The notes beneath the pieces were generated by a model. That model was not told the DNA's origin. It ran no database searches and saw only the letters and a list, made by a program, of their open reading frames with translations. The translations under genes were made by a program, and so were the position numbers. From 2-01-FULL-41-26 sp964587505 (GTDB lineage Bacteria; Patescibacteriota; Minisyncoccia; 2-02-FULL-40-12; GWA2-44-9), in assembly GCA_964587505.1 (NCBI GenBank), contig CAZPLD010000003.1, positions 1-33,393 of the forward strand: a stretch of DNA of 33,393 bases, given 5' to 3'. Of this stretch, positions 1 to 7,215 are shown in pieces. Positions within the stretch are counted from its first letter, which is position 1. Each line of letters starts with the position of its first letter.

Positions 1-227
1 ACATGGCGGTAAATCCGATAAAGGGAAAGAAACTCACTAACATGAGAGCTGCCGGCTCCGATGAAAATATTCTTCTTACTCCTCCGCATCCGGTTACTCT
101 TGAAGGCGGATTGGAAATCATGCAGGAAGATGAATATCTTGAAGTTACTCCCAAAAACATCCGCATCCGAAAACAATTCCGAACCGAGAACGACCGTATC
201 AAAGCCGCCCGACAGGCTAATTCGTAA
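1..227 (+). CDS. typA: TypA/BipA ribosome-associated GTPase, C-terminal end (5' partial)
   Basis: The gene is cut by the left edge of the window; only about 75 C-terminal residues remain. The segment with KKLTNMRAAGSDE, TPPHPVTLE and VTPKNIRIRK closely matches the conserved C-terminal domain of TypA/BipA, the LepA/EF-G-like GTPase that binds the ribosome and helps 50S assembly and stress growth. The GTPase and EF-G-like domains lie outside the window. The internal ATG at position 3 is not the real start, because conserved family sequence continues to the edge. It ends with TAA and faces a convergent minus-strand gene. Seen: the C-terminal family motifs. Inferred: an intact upstream part. Confidence 0.9.
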   Translation, partial: MAVNPIKGKKLTNMRAAGSDENILLTPPHPVTLEGGLEIMQEDEYLEVTPKNIRIRKQFRTENDRIKAARQANS

Positions 228-228
228 C

Positions 229-254
229 AAAAAAACGGCTGTTATTCAGCCGTT
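229..254 (-). terminator. Intrinsic terminator of the 242-943 gene
   Basis: Eight-base stem (AACGGCTG / CAGCCGTT, 234-254) with a 5-nt loop. Read on the minus strand it is followed by a run of seven T (two of them pairing in the stem). The stop codon of the minus-strand gene lies inside the hairpin. On the plus strand no T run follows, so it does not look like a typA terminator. Confidence 0.75.
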
Positions 255-943
255 ATCATGTAGCGACTAAGGTCGCCGTCCCATGGATTAGCGTATTTCT
301 GTAGGGTATGTTTTAAATTCCTCCAACCCTCATTAGTACAAACCCTAAAATCAGAAAAACAGGCACAGTCTCTATAGTAATACCACGGGCATTGCCTAAA
401 GATTTCTATTGCTTTATCTAAGTTTTTGGACTTAAAAGGTGTAATCGTAATAACTTTCGGTTGACCTGTCCTATGCTTTGCCTTGAACTCAAATACATAG
501 AAATTCTTCGGAACCACAACTTTTATGCCGGCCTTCTTAACTAACTTTGTCTTGTCCAAGTAGTTTACAATCTCTTCTATTTGACTCCGGAACACCTCGC
601 AGCCGAGTTCTTCCACAAGAGGAATTGGTTTGAGGGCTCTAGATCGGTAAACCATCACAGTTTCATCGCAGTCATCAAAAAACCACTCATACCCGCCAAT
701 CCGGCCGATATGATAATGGCAATAATAATAGATTTCCGGAAAATTAGGGTGATGCAATTCATTTTTGGCAGATTGGGTTACATATCGTTTAAAACAATCT
801 CGGTGCCGTTTCAAAAATTTGACAAGAAAGTTGAATGTGATTTTCTTTCTTATTTCTCTTTGCGCTACCGAGGCTTGGCTTTTATAAGCAGTGGCCACAT
901 TACTCCTAAATTCAGAAGCTATGTCCATTTTATCCAACTTCAT
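242..943 (-). CDS. Orphan protein of 233 aa, last gene of a nuclease cluster
   Basis: I do not recognise a family. The protein is basic and aromatic-rich, with no signal peptide or membrane segment. The N-terminal 60 residues are rich in Lys/Arg. The middle carries a Tyr/His/Trp/Asp-rich stretch (YYYCHYH, then GGYEWFFDDCDE), and a CPWYYYRDCACF stretch with three cysteines lies near the C terminus. It starts 32 nt after the PD-(D/E)XK nuclease gene and is probably co-transcribed with it. The start at 943 (ATG) has no clear Shine-Dalgarno; an in-frame ATG five codons later (MDIASEF) is an alternative. A long plus-strand ORF overlaps it but shows no protein-like features. A nucleic-acid-related role is only guilt by association. 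Confidence 0.65.
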   Translation of the reverse strand: MKLDKMDIASEFRSNVATAYKSQASVAQREIRKKITFNFLVKFLKRHRDCFKRYVTQSAKNELHHPNFPEIYYYCHYHIGRIGGYEWFFDDCDETVMVYRSRALKPIPLVEELGCEVFRSQIEEIVNYLDKTKLVKKAGIKVVVPKNFYVFEFKAKHRTGQPKVITITPFKSKNLDKAIEIFRQCPWYYYRDCACFSDFRVCTNEGWRNLKHTLQKYANPWDGDLSRYMITAE

Positions 944-975
944 TTCAAGGTTCTGCTGGACAGAATGCTACATGA

Positions 976-1716
976 TTATTTAATTTTCTTCAACCAATAC
1001 TCATTTTCCCAAGTCCATAAGTCCTTGCAGGCCAAAAAAGCCTTTATGTCAGCATCAAAAGTGTTTAACTCTTTGAGTTCTACTTCGCCCTTCATTGGGC
1101 CCCATTCGTGTTCGCATTTTATTTTTTCGCCGCGTATTTTTTCCCGTCCGCCTTTATCGCGCATAGTTGCAGAGCATTTCAAGCAATGCCTTGATTGGTC
1201 AAGGCGCAAAATCCAGCGGGTTAGGGGAGGGAGAGTTTTGTCCTCGCTTAGAGCTTCAATATAGGCCGAGGTCTGCATACTGTAGTCCCGGTAGATTGCC
1301 ATGGAGGTTTTGATATCCAAAACGCCCATGACACCATTTAATTCGGCCAGAACGTCCATGGTTCCGGCAAAGTGATGTTTTTTGGAGACAACCCTTTCTT
1401 CTATTTTGTGGGCGATGAGTTCGTTGTTTTTATAAAAATCTAAAAAGGCATTGGTTGCCGGTTTTACCTGGTCGGGGATTACGATGGGTTCTTTTCGGAG
1501 AATAGCCTCAACCGTTTCATGAAGCATTGTTCCTTCCTCCGCGGACTTGGATTTAATAGCCTCACCGGTCTTGTAGTCAGGCAACCCTGCATAAAACATA
1601 TAAAGAGCCGGCTTGGCTTTGATTGAAACGATAGATGTAACCCGCGGATACCAGACATCATCGATGACATAACCGTTCGCGTCCATGAAACTTTTTGCAT
1701 CTCGATACCATTGCAT
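976..1716 (-). CDS. PD-(D/E)XK nuclease, Cas4/RecB-like, with a Cys/His insertion
   Basis: Predicted single-domain DNA exonuclease/endonuclease of the RecB-nuclease/Cas4 superfamily. Catalytic signature residues can be read in order: His66 (GTMLHE), Glu107 (EERV), Asp121 (GTMD), Asp134-x-Lys136 (VLDIKTS) and Gln148-x3-Tyr152 (QTSAY). Residues 178-203 insert Cys-x2-Cys and Cys-x-His, a likely zinc-binding finger in the C-terminal part. Unlike Cas4 it has no obvious four-Cys Fe-S set, and no helicase domain is attached. It starts at ATG 1716 just after a repeat-rich spacer, with a DnaQ-type exonuclease gene upstream and an orphan downstream on the same strand. No cas genes or CRISPR array are in the window, so a CRISPR role is not supported. 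Nuclease family is confident; substrate is unknown. Confidence 0.8.
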   Translation of the reverse strand: MQWYRDAKSFMDANGYVIDDVWYPRVTSIVSIKAKPALYMFYAGLPDYKTGEAIKSKSAEEGTMLHETVEAILRKEPIVIPDQVKPATNAFLDFYKNNELIAHKIEERVVSKKHHFAGTMDVLAELNGVMGVLDIKTSMAIYRDYSMQTSAYIEALSEDKTLPPLTRWILRLDQSRHCLKCSATMRDKGGREKIRGEKIKCEHEWGPMKGEVELKELNTFDADIKAFLACKDLWTWENEYWLKKIK

Positions 1717-1730
1717 AATATAAACTTAAC

Positions 1731-1800
1731 AAATTTCTAATTACTAATTCCTAATTTCTAAATTACTCATTCGGTCATTAGATATTGATTAGAAGTTAGA
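1731..1800. repeat. AT-rich phrase-like repeat tract in the intergenic spacer
   Basis: The spacer between the two nuclease genes is built from variants of 'taatttctaa', 'taattcctaa' and 'ttagatatta'. Positions 1731-1762 closely match a stretch inside the murF coding region on the opposite strand (27653-27685); by eye about 28 of 32 bases agree. There is no ORF or hairpin of note. Confidence 0.6.
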
Positions 1801-1818
1801 TATTAGACATTAGTCATT

Positions 1819-2502
1819 CTATTTCATATATTTTTCCCAATATCGGTATAGTTCTTTTGTCGCCTTAATATCATCAAAACAATATTTTGCAATTTTCAAA
1901 TATTCTTTTTCTTTGTAGAGGCGCGCCACGTCGTCTCCGCTGATGCCTTTTGCTTTCGGACTTGATATGCCAAATGCCTGGCACCACATGTGAAGATTCC
2001 TTTTGAACCTTACCGCTCCGAAATTAGTTAGACGGTCATAGAGATCAAAATGCGTACCGTCGGCCCAATAGCGATTATGCATGAGTGATTTAGTCGGTTT
2101 AATTTTTAAAATTGCCGAACGTATCATAACAAACGGACAATCAAAAGCGTGGCCGTTAAAAGTAATAAATTGATTGTAATGGGTCGCCGACTCCCAAAAG
2201 TGCTCCAAAACCTCTTTTTCCGATGAACATGGAACATACTGGACACTATTATCCTCTGTCTTTTCCATTTTCTTTTTTCCTGCTTGAAAATAAACAGCGC
2301 CTCTGTCCGTGTCGGGATTCAAAATTGCTATTGCCACCACCTCCCCGGTGAGAGGGGAGAAACCAAGCCTGTTTTTAACATTTTCAATCTCTTCGGGCGT
2401 TTCAGCCCAAAATAGCAAAAATTCTTTGGCCTTATCATCTAAAGAATCGAATTCGACTCCTACGGTTTCTATGTCAAAGATGAGTTTGGGGGAGTTAAGC
2501 AT
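1819..2502 (-). CDS. DnaQ-fold 3'-5' exonuclease (PolB-exonuclease-like)
   Basis: Predicted DEDD exonuclease of 227 aa resembling the stand-alone exonucleases related to the PolB proofreading domain. Motif ExoI is FDIETVG (Asp10, Glu12), ExoII is FNGHAFD (Asp121), and ExoIII is YCFDD near 207-211 (DEDDy type). The start was set to ATG 2502 (MLNSPK): 34 further N-terminal codons are available but add no family sequence and precede a plausible -10 region. It is the first gene of a minus-strand trio with a PD-(D/E)XK nuclease and an orphan. It could act in repair, nucleotide scavenging or degradation of incoming DNA; the sequence does not decide. Fold and catalysis are confident, role is not. 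Confidence 0.85.
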   Translation of the reverse strand: MLNSPKLIFDIETVGVEFDSLDDKAKEFLLFWAETPEEIENVKNRLGFSPLTGEVVAIAILNPDTDRGAVYFQAGKKKMEKTEDNSVQYVPCSSEKEVLEHFWESATHYNQFITFNGHAFDCPFVMIRSAILKIKPTKSLMHNRYWADGTHFDLYDRLTNFGAVRFKRNLHMWCQAFGISSPKAKGISGDDVARLYKEKEYLKIAKYCFDDIKATKELYRYWEKYMK

Positions 2503-2560
2503 CGGATTAATTTTAGCTGAATAAAATAATATTACAATGTATATCTTTAATGAGACAAAT

Positions 2561-2586
2561 CGGCAGGGAAGTGCCGGTTTTGTTTT
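2561..2586 (+). terminator. Plus-strand terminator-like hairpin with no plus-strand gene
   Basis: CGGCA (2561-2565) pairs with TGCCG (2572-2576) and is followed by GTTTTGTTTT on the plus strand. No plus-strand gene precedes it, and on the minus strand no T run follows. It lies just upstream of the exonuclease gene, so it could end an antisense transcript or be incidental. Confidence 0.35.
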
Positions 2587-2647
2587 AGATAGGACGTCGC
2601 GCAATATACCTTTTCCGACGTACTATTCTAATGAAAGGCCCTCTGGG

Positions 2648-3130
2648 CTACTTGAGTACGCTTAATAGTCCTTTAAGCACCTGTGAGGTTATGGAAATGA
2701 TTAATATGCTTAAATTAATACCCGTTATAGCTGCCTCTTTCAGGAAGCTCATAATGTCATTGGGGGTTGCCCTGCTCGAACTGAAAAACCTGTTGAAATC
2801 GAAATCTATGTTCTGCGAAGGAGTCTTTATGGGACTTAAAGGTATTCCGGTGCCTATGTTTATCGTTTGATCGAACCTGAGGCCTTTTATGGCCTCGTTT
2901 ATCAGGTCATTTACCGGCAAAGTAATATCGTTTAATTGACCTATTGAATCTAATGGATTTAAATCAAGTTTTAGTTCTGTCGGTTGATACGAACTTGTTG
3001 ATACTCCATCCGACATGTAAGCGTACAGTGGAAAATTTTTGCCAAACATAAAAGCTGTGATAGCAATCCCAAACAAGAAACTTACTCCTCCCCACTTCCC
3101 CACCACACTTAAATTATTACTAAACCACAT
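2648..3130 (-). CDS. Orphan membrane-anchored protein, 160 aa
   Basis: Family not recognised. Residues 12-32 form a membrane segment after a short N-terminal stretch (GGVSFLFGIAITAFMFG). A roughly 90-residue Ser/Asp/Asn-rich middle part follows, then a hydrophobic C-terminal helix (about 130-158, with ILIISITSQVLKGLLSVL). Two hydrophobic ends around a polar middle suggest an extracytoplasmic loop. It follows ndh on the same strand after a 72-nt gap that contains a TATAAT-like element about 50 nt upstream, so it may also have its own promoter. A weak hairpin (GCCC/GGGC around 2637-2650) follows the stop. Confidence 0.6.
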   Translation of the reverse strand: MWFSNNLSVVGKWGGVSFLFGIAITAFMFGKNFPLYAYMSDGVSTSSYQPTELKLDLNPLDSIGQLNDITLPVNDLINEAIKGLRFDQTINIGTGIPLSPIKTPSQNIDFDFNRFFSSSRATPNDIMSFLKEAAITGINLSILIISITSQVLKGLLSVLK

Positions 3131-3202
3131 TTTATTTATGTGTCAATCCCCCACTCTACCCTATACACTAATTATACCACAGCTGTTTTTGTGGGTTGTG
3201 TA

Positions 3203-4447
3203 TTAGTCATTTTTTGTGAACATCGTTATCTCCCCCCAGAAAAGAGTAACCGCTTTTCTAAAAGAAAGAATTGAGACCAAATATCTAAGGTCCACAAGCT
3301 CTCTTACCACCCAGCCCATAAATCCCGCAATATTCCACTCTCCCCATAAATGAGCCAAGGCAAACTTGCCCCCTACCGGCGCGATCCAAACTCCATAATA
3401 TGGCCGGTATTTTTTTAAATTTTTACCGTTTGATGAGTTGTAAATATTTACAGCCGCAACCTTGCCTTGATCGACTGCCGTATAGGCTAGGCCCGGCACC
3501 GGTTTTTGTGTTTTAGGGTCAACAAGTTCCAAGTTATCCCCTATCGCAAAGATGTTTGTAAAACCCTGAACCCGTAAATTATCGCCTGCAACGACCTTGC
3601 CCTTGTCGGTTAAGGGAAGACCGGCTATTGAGCGCAAAAACTCATTTGCTTTTATTCCGGCTGTCCAGACAACCATATCCCCGTTCAGCATCTGACCGCT
3701 TTTTAGTTTTACAAAACCGTCTCCGACTTCTTCAATGGGCGAATTTTCCATTAAGACCACGCCGAGTTTAGTCAGACGTTTGGAAATTATATTTCTTTCT
3801 TTGTCAGAAACCATCGGCAATATCTTTGGTCCGGCCTCAACAAGAGTTACCATGGCATGCTTGCCTCTGATGTAATGCTCCCGGCACATTTTTTCCGCGC
3901 AACAGGAAATTTCGGCGGCAAATTCAATCCCCGTAAAGCCGGCACCGCCGATTAATATTTTGAGTGGGTCCATTTTCTCTCCCGAGGCCATTTTTTTAAT
4001 TAATTTGCCTATTTTTCCGTTGATAGCTACGGCATCGTCAATACTTTTGAATTGATAAGCGTATTCCCTGACTCCGGGAATCCCGAAGTCAGCGGTCTGG
4101 CTTCCAAGAGCTACTACCAAAAAGTCGTAGTACAAAATTTCACCGCCTTTGGTAGTGACGCTCTTTTCTCTCAAATCAACCGTATAAATTTCGGCCTGAA
4201 CAAAATTTATTTTTTTGCCACTAAAAATATCTGCATAGGGCACACAAACCATTTTGCGCATTTTCACGGCAAAAGGATCTGTTTTTTCTCCGTAGACAGA
4301 AGCAACTTCATAAATGGAAGGTAGAAAAAGGTGATAGCTATTTTTGTCGACCAAAGTTATCTGGGCCTTATCTTTGAACTTTTTTTCTAGATCAAGAGCA
4401 CAACGCACTCCTCCAAAGCCTCCGCCAAGAATCAAGATTTTGCTCAT
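3203..4447 (-). CDS. ndh: Type II NADH dehydrogenase (NDH-2 family FAD oxidoreductase)
   Basis: Flavoprotein of 414 aa that would oxidise NADH at the inner membrane face and pass electrons to a quinone without pumping protons. It has the N-terminal FAD Rossmann motif GGGFGGVRCA (residues 8-17), a second dinucleotide motif GGAGFTGIEFA near 166-176 for NADH, and the FAD-contacting FAIGDN near 300. The C terminus carries the amphipathic/hydrophobic stretch typical of monotopic NDH-2 anchoring (VDLRYLVSILSF). It starts 22 nt after the M23 peptidase gene and looks co-transcribed with gltX and that gene. A quinone reductase suggests at least a fragment of respiratory or redox-balancing metabolism; other respiratory genes are not in the window. 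Other FAD-disulfide oxidoreductases are less likely because no CxxxxC redox pair follows the first motif. Confidence 0.88.
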   Translation of the reverse strand: MSKILILGGGFGGVRCALDLEKKFKDKAQITLVDKNSYHLFLPSIYEVASVYGEKTDPFAVKMRKMVCVPYADIFSGKKINFVQAEIYTVDLREKSVTTKGGEILYYDFLVVALGSQTADFGIPGVREYAYQFKSIDDAVAINGKIGKLIKKMASGEKMDPLKILIGGAGFTGIEFAAEISCCAEKMCREHYIRGKHAMVTLVEAGPKILPMVSDKERNIISKRLTKLGVVLMENSPIEEVGDGFVKLKSGQMLNGDMVVWTAGIKANEFLRSIAGLPLTDKGKVVAGDNLRVQGFTNIFAIGDNLELVDPKTQKPVPGLAYTAVDQGKVAAVNIYNSSNGKNLKKYRPYYGVWIAPVGGKFALAHLWGEWNIAGFMGWVVRELVDLRYLVSILSFRKAVTLFWGEITMFTKND

Positions 4448-4469
4448 ATGTTAGATGGTTATGTTGCTG

Positions 4470-5750
4470 CTACGGAAGGTAGTCGCGAGGATCTATAGTG
4501 TTGTTATAGTTGAAATATAACTGCCCGTTTTTTTCTTTCACATAGGTAAAAAACTCCTTGTACAAACTAAGGTGAATGTGTGAACCGCAACCAAAACAAG
4601 AAGCGGATGGCGGCGGAGAAACAAAACCTGTATTTCCTTCGTAACCAATAATTTGTCCTGTTTTTACCTGCGTGCCAACTCTTAGAAACTCAAAAGCGCT
4701 CATATGAGCATATATGCTTACAAGATTATAGGGCGGATGTTTGATGGCCACCCAATTTCCCCAACCGTCATTTTTGCCGTTGGCAACAATCTCTCCGTCG
4801 CCAATTGCCTTGATGGGAGTACCATATCCGACCTTAATATCTATGCCGTTGTGTATCGCCCCGCCATAAGGTCCGCGGGAACTTCCGCAACGGGCGAATT
4901 TGGTACAACCATAAGTTTGAGTAGTCACAAAACCATCTTCCGGCCACTGAAAAAGGTCAGTTCCTTTTTTAGGCAAATTTTCTGCTTTTATATGAAGAAT
5001 ATAAAGTCCGCCTTGGATAACTTTGGTTTCAATTTCTTTTAGTTCGGTAAAAAAGAGAGATTGCTTTATTTCCACTTCTTCCAGCATTTTTTGGTACGCC
5101 GCTTCCTGGCCTTTAGTTGCTTTTAACAACCCGTCTTTGTCTTTGGTTACCTGATCTAAGGAAGCTTTCTGGGCGCTTTGCTGCTGTTTCAGTGATTCAA
5201 GATCAACTTTTTTCCCCTCCAGATTGTTTTTATTCTGGTTTAATTGGTCCTCCGTATCCTGTAGGTCGTCCACCAAGTTCATTAAATTCGTATTTACCGT
5301 CAGAGCTGATTGTGTCTGGCGAAAGTAGTCGGATAAGTCATTGTTTTTTAATATAATTCCCAAAAGACTCTCCTTGTCCATGCGGTCCATGAATAGTAAG
5401 AGCCGGCCGATGGTATTTTTTTGTTTATCTATCTTTGCCTGGGTGTCAAAAATATTATTCTGAACATCGTTTAATTCTATCTTGGTTTTATCTATTTTTT
5501 TTCCGGTCAAGGAAATTTGTGTCTGCAAAGACGATATTTGAGCTTTAAGATTGGCAATCTGATTCTTTAAAGTATTGGCCTGTTCCTGTTTCTCGGCGAT
5601 AGTTCCTTTCAACTGTGTGGCCTGCTGTTCAAGCGCCTGTATCTGGGCCCTCAAATCGGCCATTTTTTCTTCATCGGTTTGAGCAAAAATAAAATTAAAG
5701 GGAATTAAAACTAGAAAAAAAATACCAATGATAAACAAGTTATTTTTCAT
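4470..5750 (-). CDS. Secreted coiled-coil M23 metallopeptidase (EnvC/NlpD-like)
   Basis: Predicted peptidoglycan-remodelling protein of 426 aa. It has a signal peptide at 1-24 (hydrophobic core FIIGIFFLVLIPF, then FAQ). A long Gln/Lys/Glu-rich coiled coil covers about 28-255. A C-terminal LytM/M23 domain keeps zinc ligands HNGID (near 298) and HIHLS (near 390). This layout is that of EnvC-type amidase activators or divisome-linked endopeptidases. Because both His motifs are present it may be catalytic, whereas EnvC itself is degenerate. The start is ATG 5750: the 49 codons upstream in this frame lie inside gltX, and the ATG overlaps the gltX stop by 11 nt (ATGAAAAATAA), implying translational coupling. 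The residues GCTKFARCGS and ASCFGCGSH place cysteines close to the active site. Confidence 0.85.
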   Translation of the reverse strand: MKNNLFIIGIFFLVLIPFNFIFAQTDEEKMADLRAQIQALEQQATQLKGTIAEKQEQANTLKNQIANLKAQISSLQTQISLTGKKIDKTKIELNDVQNNIFDTQAKIDKQKNTIGRLLLFMDRMDKESLLGIILKNNDLSDYFRQTQSALTVNTNLMNLVDDLQDTEDQLNQNKNNLEGKKVDLESLKQQQSAQKASLDQVTKDKDGLLKATKGQEAAYQKMLEEVEIKQSLFFTELKEIETKVIQGGLYILHIKAENLPKKGTDLFQWPEDGFVTTQTYGCTKFARCGSSRGPYGGAIHNGIDIKVGYGTPIKAIGDGEIVANGKNDGWGNWVAIKHPPYNLVSIYAHMSAFEFLRVGTQVKTGQIIGYEGNTGFVSPPPSASCFGCGSHIHLSLYKEFFTYVKEKNGQLYFNYNNTIDPRDYLP

Positions 5751-7104
5751 CTTCAATTTTTTTGATAGCTTCTTCAATTCTTTCTTTTGTCTCTTTTTTA
5801 CCCAACACAGAGGCAATCTCAACTGGATCGGGCGACTTTTCTTGTCCTGTTGCGGATACTCTGAATGGCCAATAAACTCTACCTCTATCCCCCTCAAATT
5901 TTTCTTTTGCTGATTTGTCTAACTCTATTCTCAATTTTTCCTTATTCTCAACTCCAAACTTACCTATTATTACTGATGTAGACTTAAGAGAAGAAATTAT
6001 TCCACTTACTCCTATTGTTGGTGACCACTCTAATAAATCTGGATTATATTCGGGCTTTTCCCAAAGATAAGAAAATTTATACACATCGCTCAATTTTTCC
6101 AATCGCTCGGTAATTAAAGATACGGCGGCATTGGGGATTTCCGGCACTCCGCTCACTTTTTTGAATTCATCTGGCGATAAGTTTTTAATATATTGCGAGT
6201 TGAGCCAATTCAGTTTTTTCAAATCAAATACCGCTCCCGATTTGTGAACTTTAGCCAATTCAAACTCCGCCAGCATGTCTTCTTTGGTCAGTATTTCTTT
6301 GCTAAACGTGAAACTCATTGTTCCAAGAAAATTTATTATCGCCTCGGGCAGGTAGTCTTTTTTATAATCTACCACCGCTACGGCGCCATGGCGCTTGGAA
6401 AGCTTGGAGCGGTCCTGGGCCAATATCAAAGGAAGGTGGGCGAATTGAGGCGGTTTAATGCCAAGCGCTTCATAGATGAGTATCTGTTTGGGAGTATTGG
6501 AAATATGGTCTTCACCGCGGATGACATGAGTAATTTCCATATCAATATCGTCCACAACAACAGCCAAGTTATATAGCGGTTCATCCAATGATTTAGCAAT
6601 GCTGAAATCCCCCAATAACGAGGACTCGAACTTTATTTCCCCTCTTATTTCATCGTTAAAAGAAATAGTTTCGTTTCCAATAGCCAGTCTGATAATTCCG
6701 CCCGGCTGTTTTCCTAACATCTCGTTTTTATGAGAGCAAACATGTATGGGGGCTTCTTTTTTTTCTTCCTGTTCTTTGCGCTCCGCTTCCAGTTCTTCTT
6801 TGGCATGGTGGCAATAAAACGCCTTGCCGTCGGCCAATAATTTTTCCAAAGCAGTTCTGTATTTTTCCATTCTCTCCGATTGTCTAACCACCTCTCCGTT
6901 CCATTTAAGATTCAGCCAACTAAGTGCCTCTAAAATACTCTGCTCATATTCTTTGGTTGAACGCTCGCGGTCGGTATCTTCAATGCGCAAACAAAATTCA
7001 CCGCCGTTTTTCTGAGCAAATAACCAATTATAAAGCGCCGACTGCGCTGTGCCGATATGCAAAAATCCCGTTGGTGATGGAGCTAATCTAACCTTAATTT
7101 TCAT
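5740..7104 (-). CDS. gltX: Glutamyl-tRNA synthetase
   Basis: Class I aminoacyl-tRNA synthetase, 455 aa, charging tRNA-Glu (a tRNA-Glu(CTC) gene lies at 26.9 kb). The HIGH-type motif PSPTGFLHIG is at 8-17 and the KMSKS-type motif KLSKRHG is near 234. LRIEDTDRER and VIRGEDHISNTPKQ are typical. The start was placed at ATG 7104 (MKIKVRLAP) rather than 14 codons earlier, because the family begins here and a TATACT element sits 6 nt upstream. The C-terminal anticodon-binding domain is full length. It is first in a minus-strand operon with the M23 peptidase and ndh. Whether it is non-discriminating (also making Glu-tRNA-Gln) cannot be read. Confidence 0.95.
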   Translation of the reverse strand: MKIKVRLAPSPTGFLHIGTAQSALYNWLFAQKNGGEFCLRIEDTDRERSTKEYEQSILEALSWLNLKWNGEVVRQSERMEKYRTALEKLLADGKAFYCHHAKEELEAERKEQEEKKEAPIHVCSHKNEMLGKQPGGIIRLAIGNETISFNDEIRGEIKFESSLLGDFSIAKSLDEPLYNLAVVVDDIDMEITHVIRGEDHISNTPKQILIYEALGIKPPQFAHLPLILAQDRSKLSKRHGAVAVVDYKKDYLPEAIINFLGTMSFTFSKEILTKEDMLAEFELAKVHKSGAVFDLKKLNWLNSQYIKNLSPDEFKKVSGVPEIPNAAVSLITERLEKLSDVYKFSYLWEKPEYNPDLLEWSPTIGVSGIISSLKSTSVIIGKFGVENKEKLRIELDKSAKEKFEGDRGRVYWPFRVSATGQEKSPDPVEIASVLGKKETKERIEEAIKKIEDEK

Positions 7105-7110
7105 AATTTT

Positions 7111-7116
7111 AGTATA
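7111..7116 (-). promoter_or_regulatory. Probable -10 element of gltX
   Basis: TATACT on the minus strand ends 6 nt before the chosen ATG, which would put the transcript start at or next to the start codon. The -35 region is weak. Supporting evidence is the same geometry at several other genes in the window. Confidence 0.45.
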
Positions 7117-7215
7117 ACTCAAATTCAGTTGCCATAAAAGCCGCAAAGGTGTAATTTCTAATTAATCTAGTTGATTTAATTATTCTAAAATCGGGATTGT
7201 TTAGAAATTCTACTC

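Noticed and set aside
581..1264. A 227-codon plus-strand open frame
   Set aside because: It runs antisense across the orphan gene and the nuclease with clear family motifs on the other strand, has no promoter or Shine-Dalgarno, and its peptide shows no domain-like pattern.
5751..5897. N-terminal extension of the M23 peptidase
   Set aside because: The 49 codons lie inside gltX, and the signal peptide begins at the ATG at 5750.
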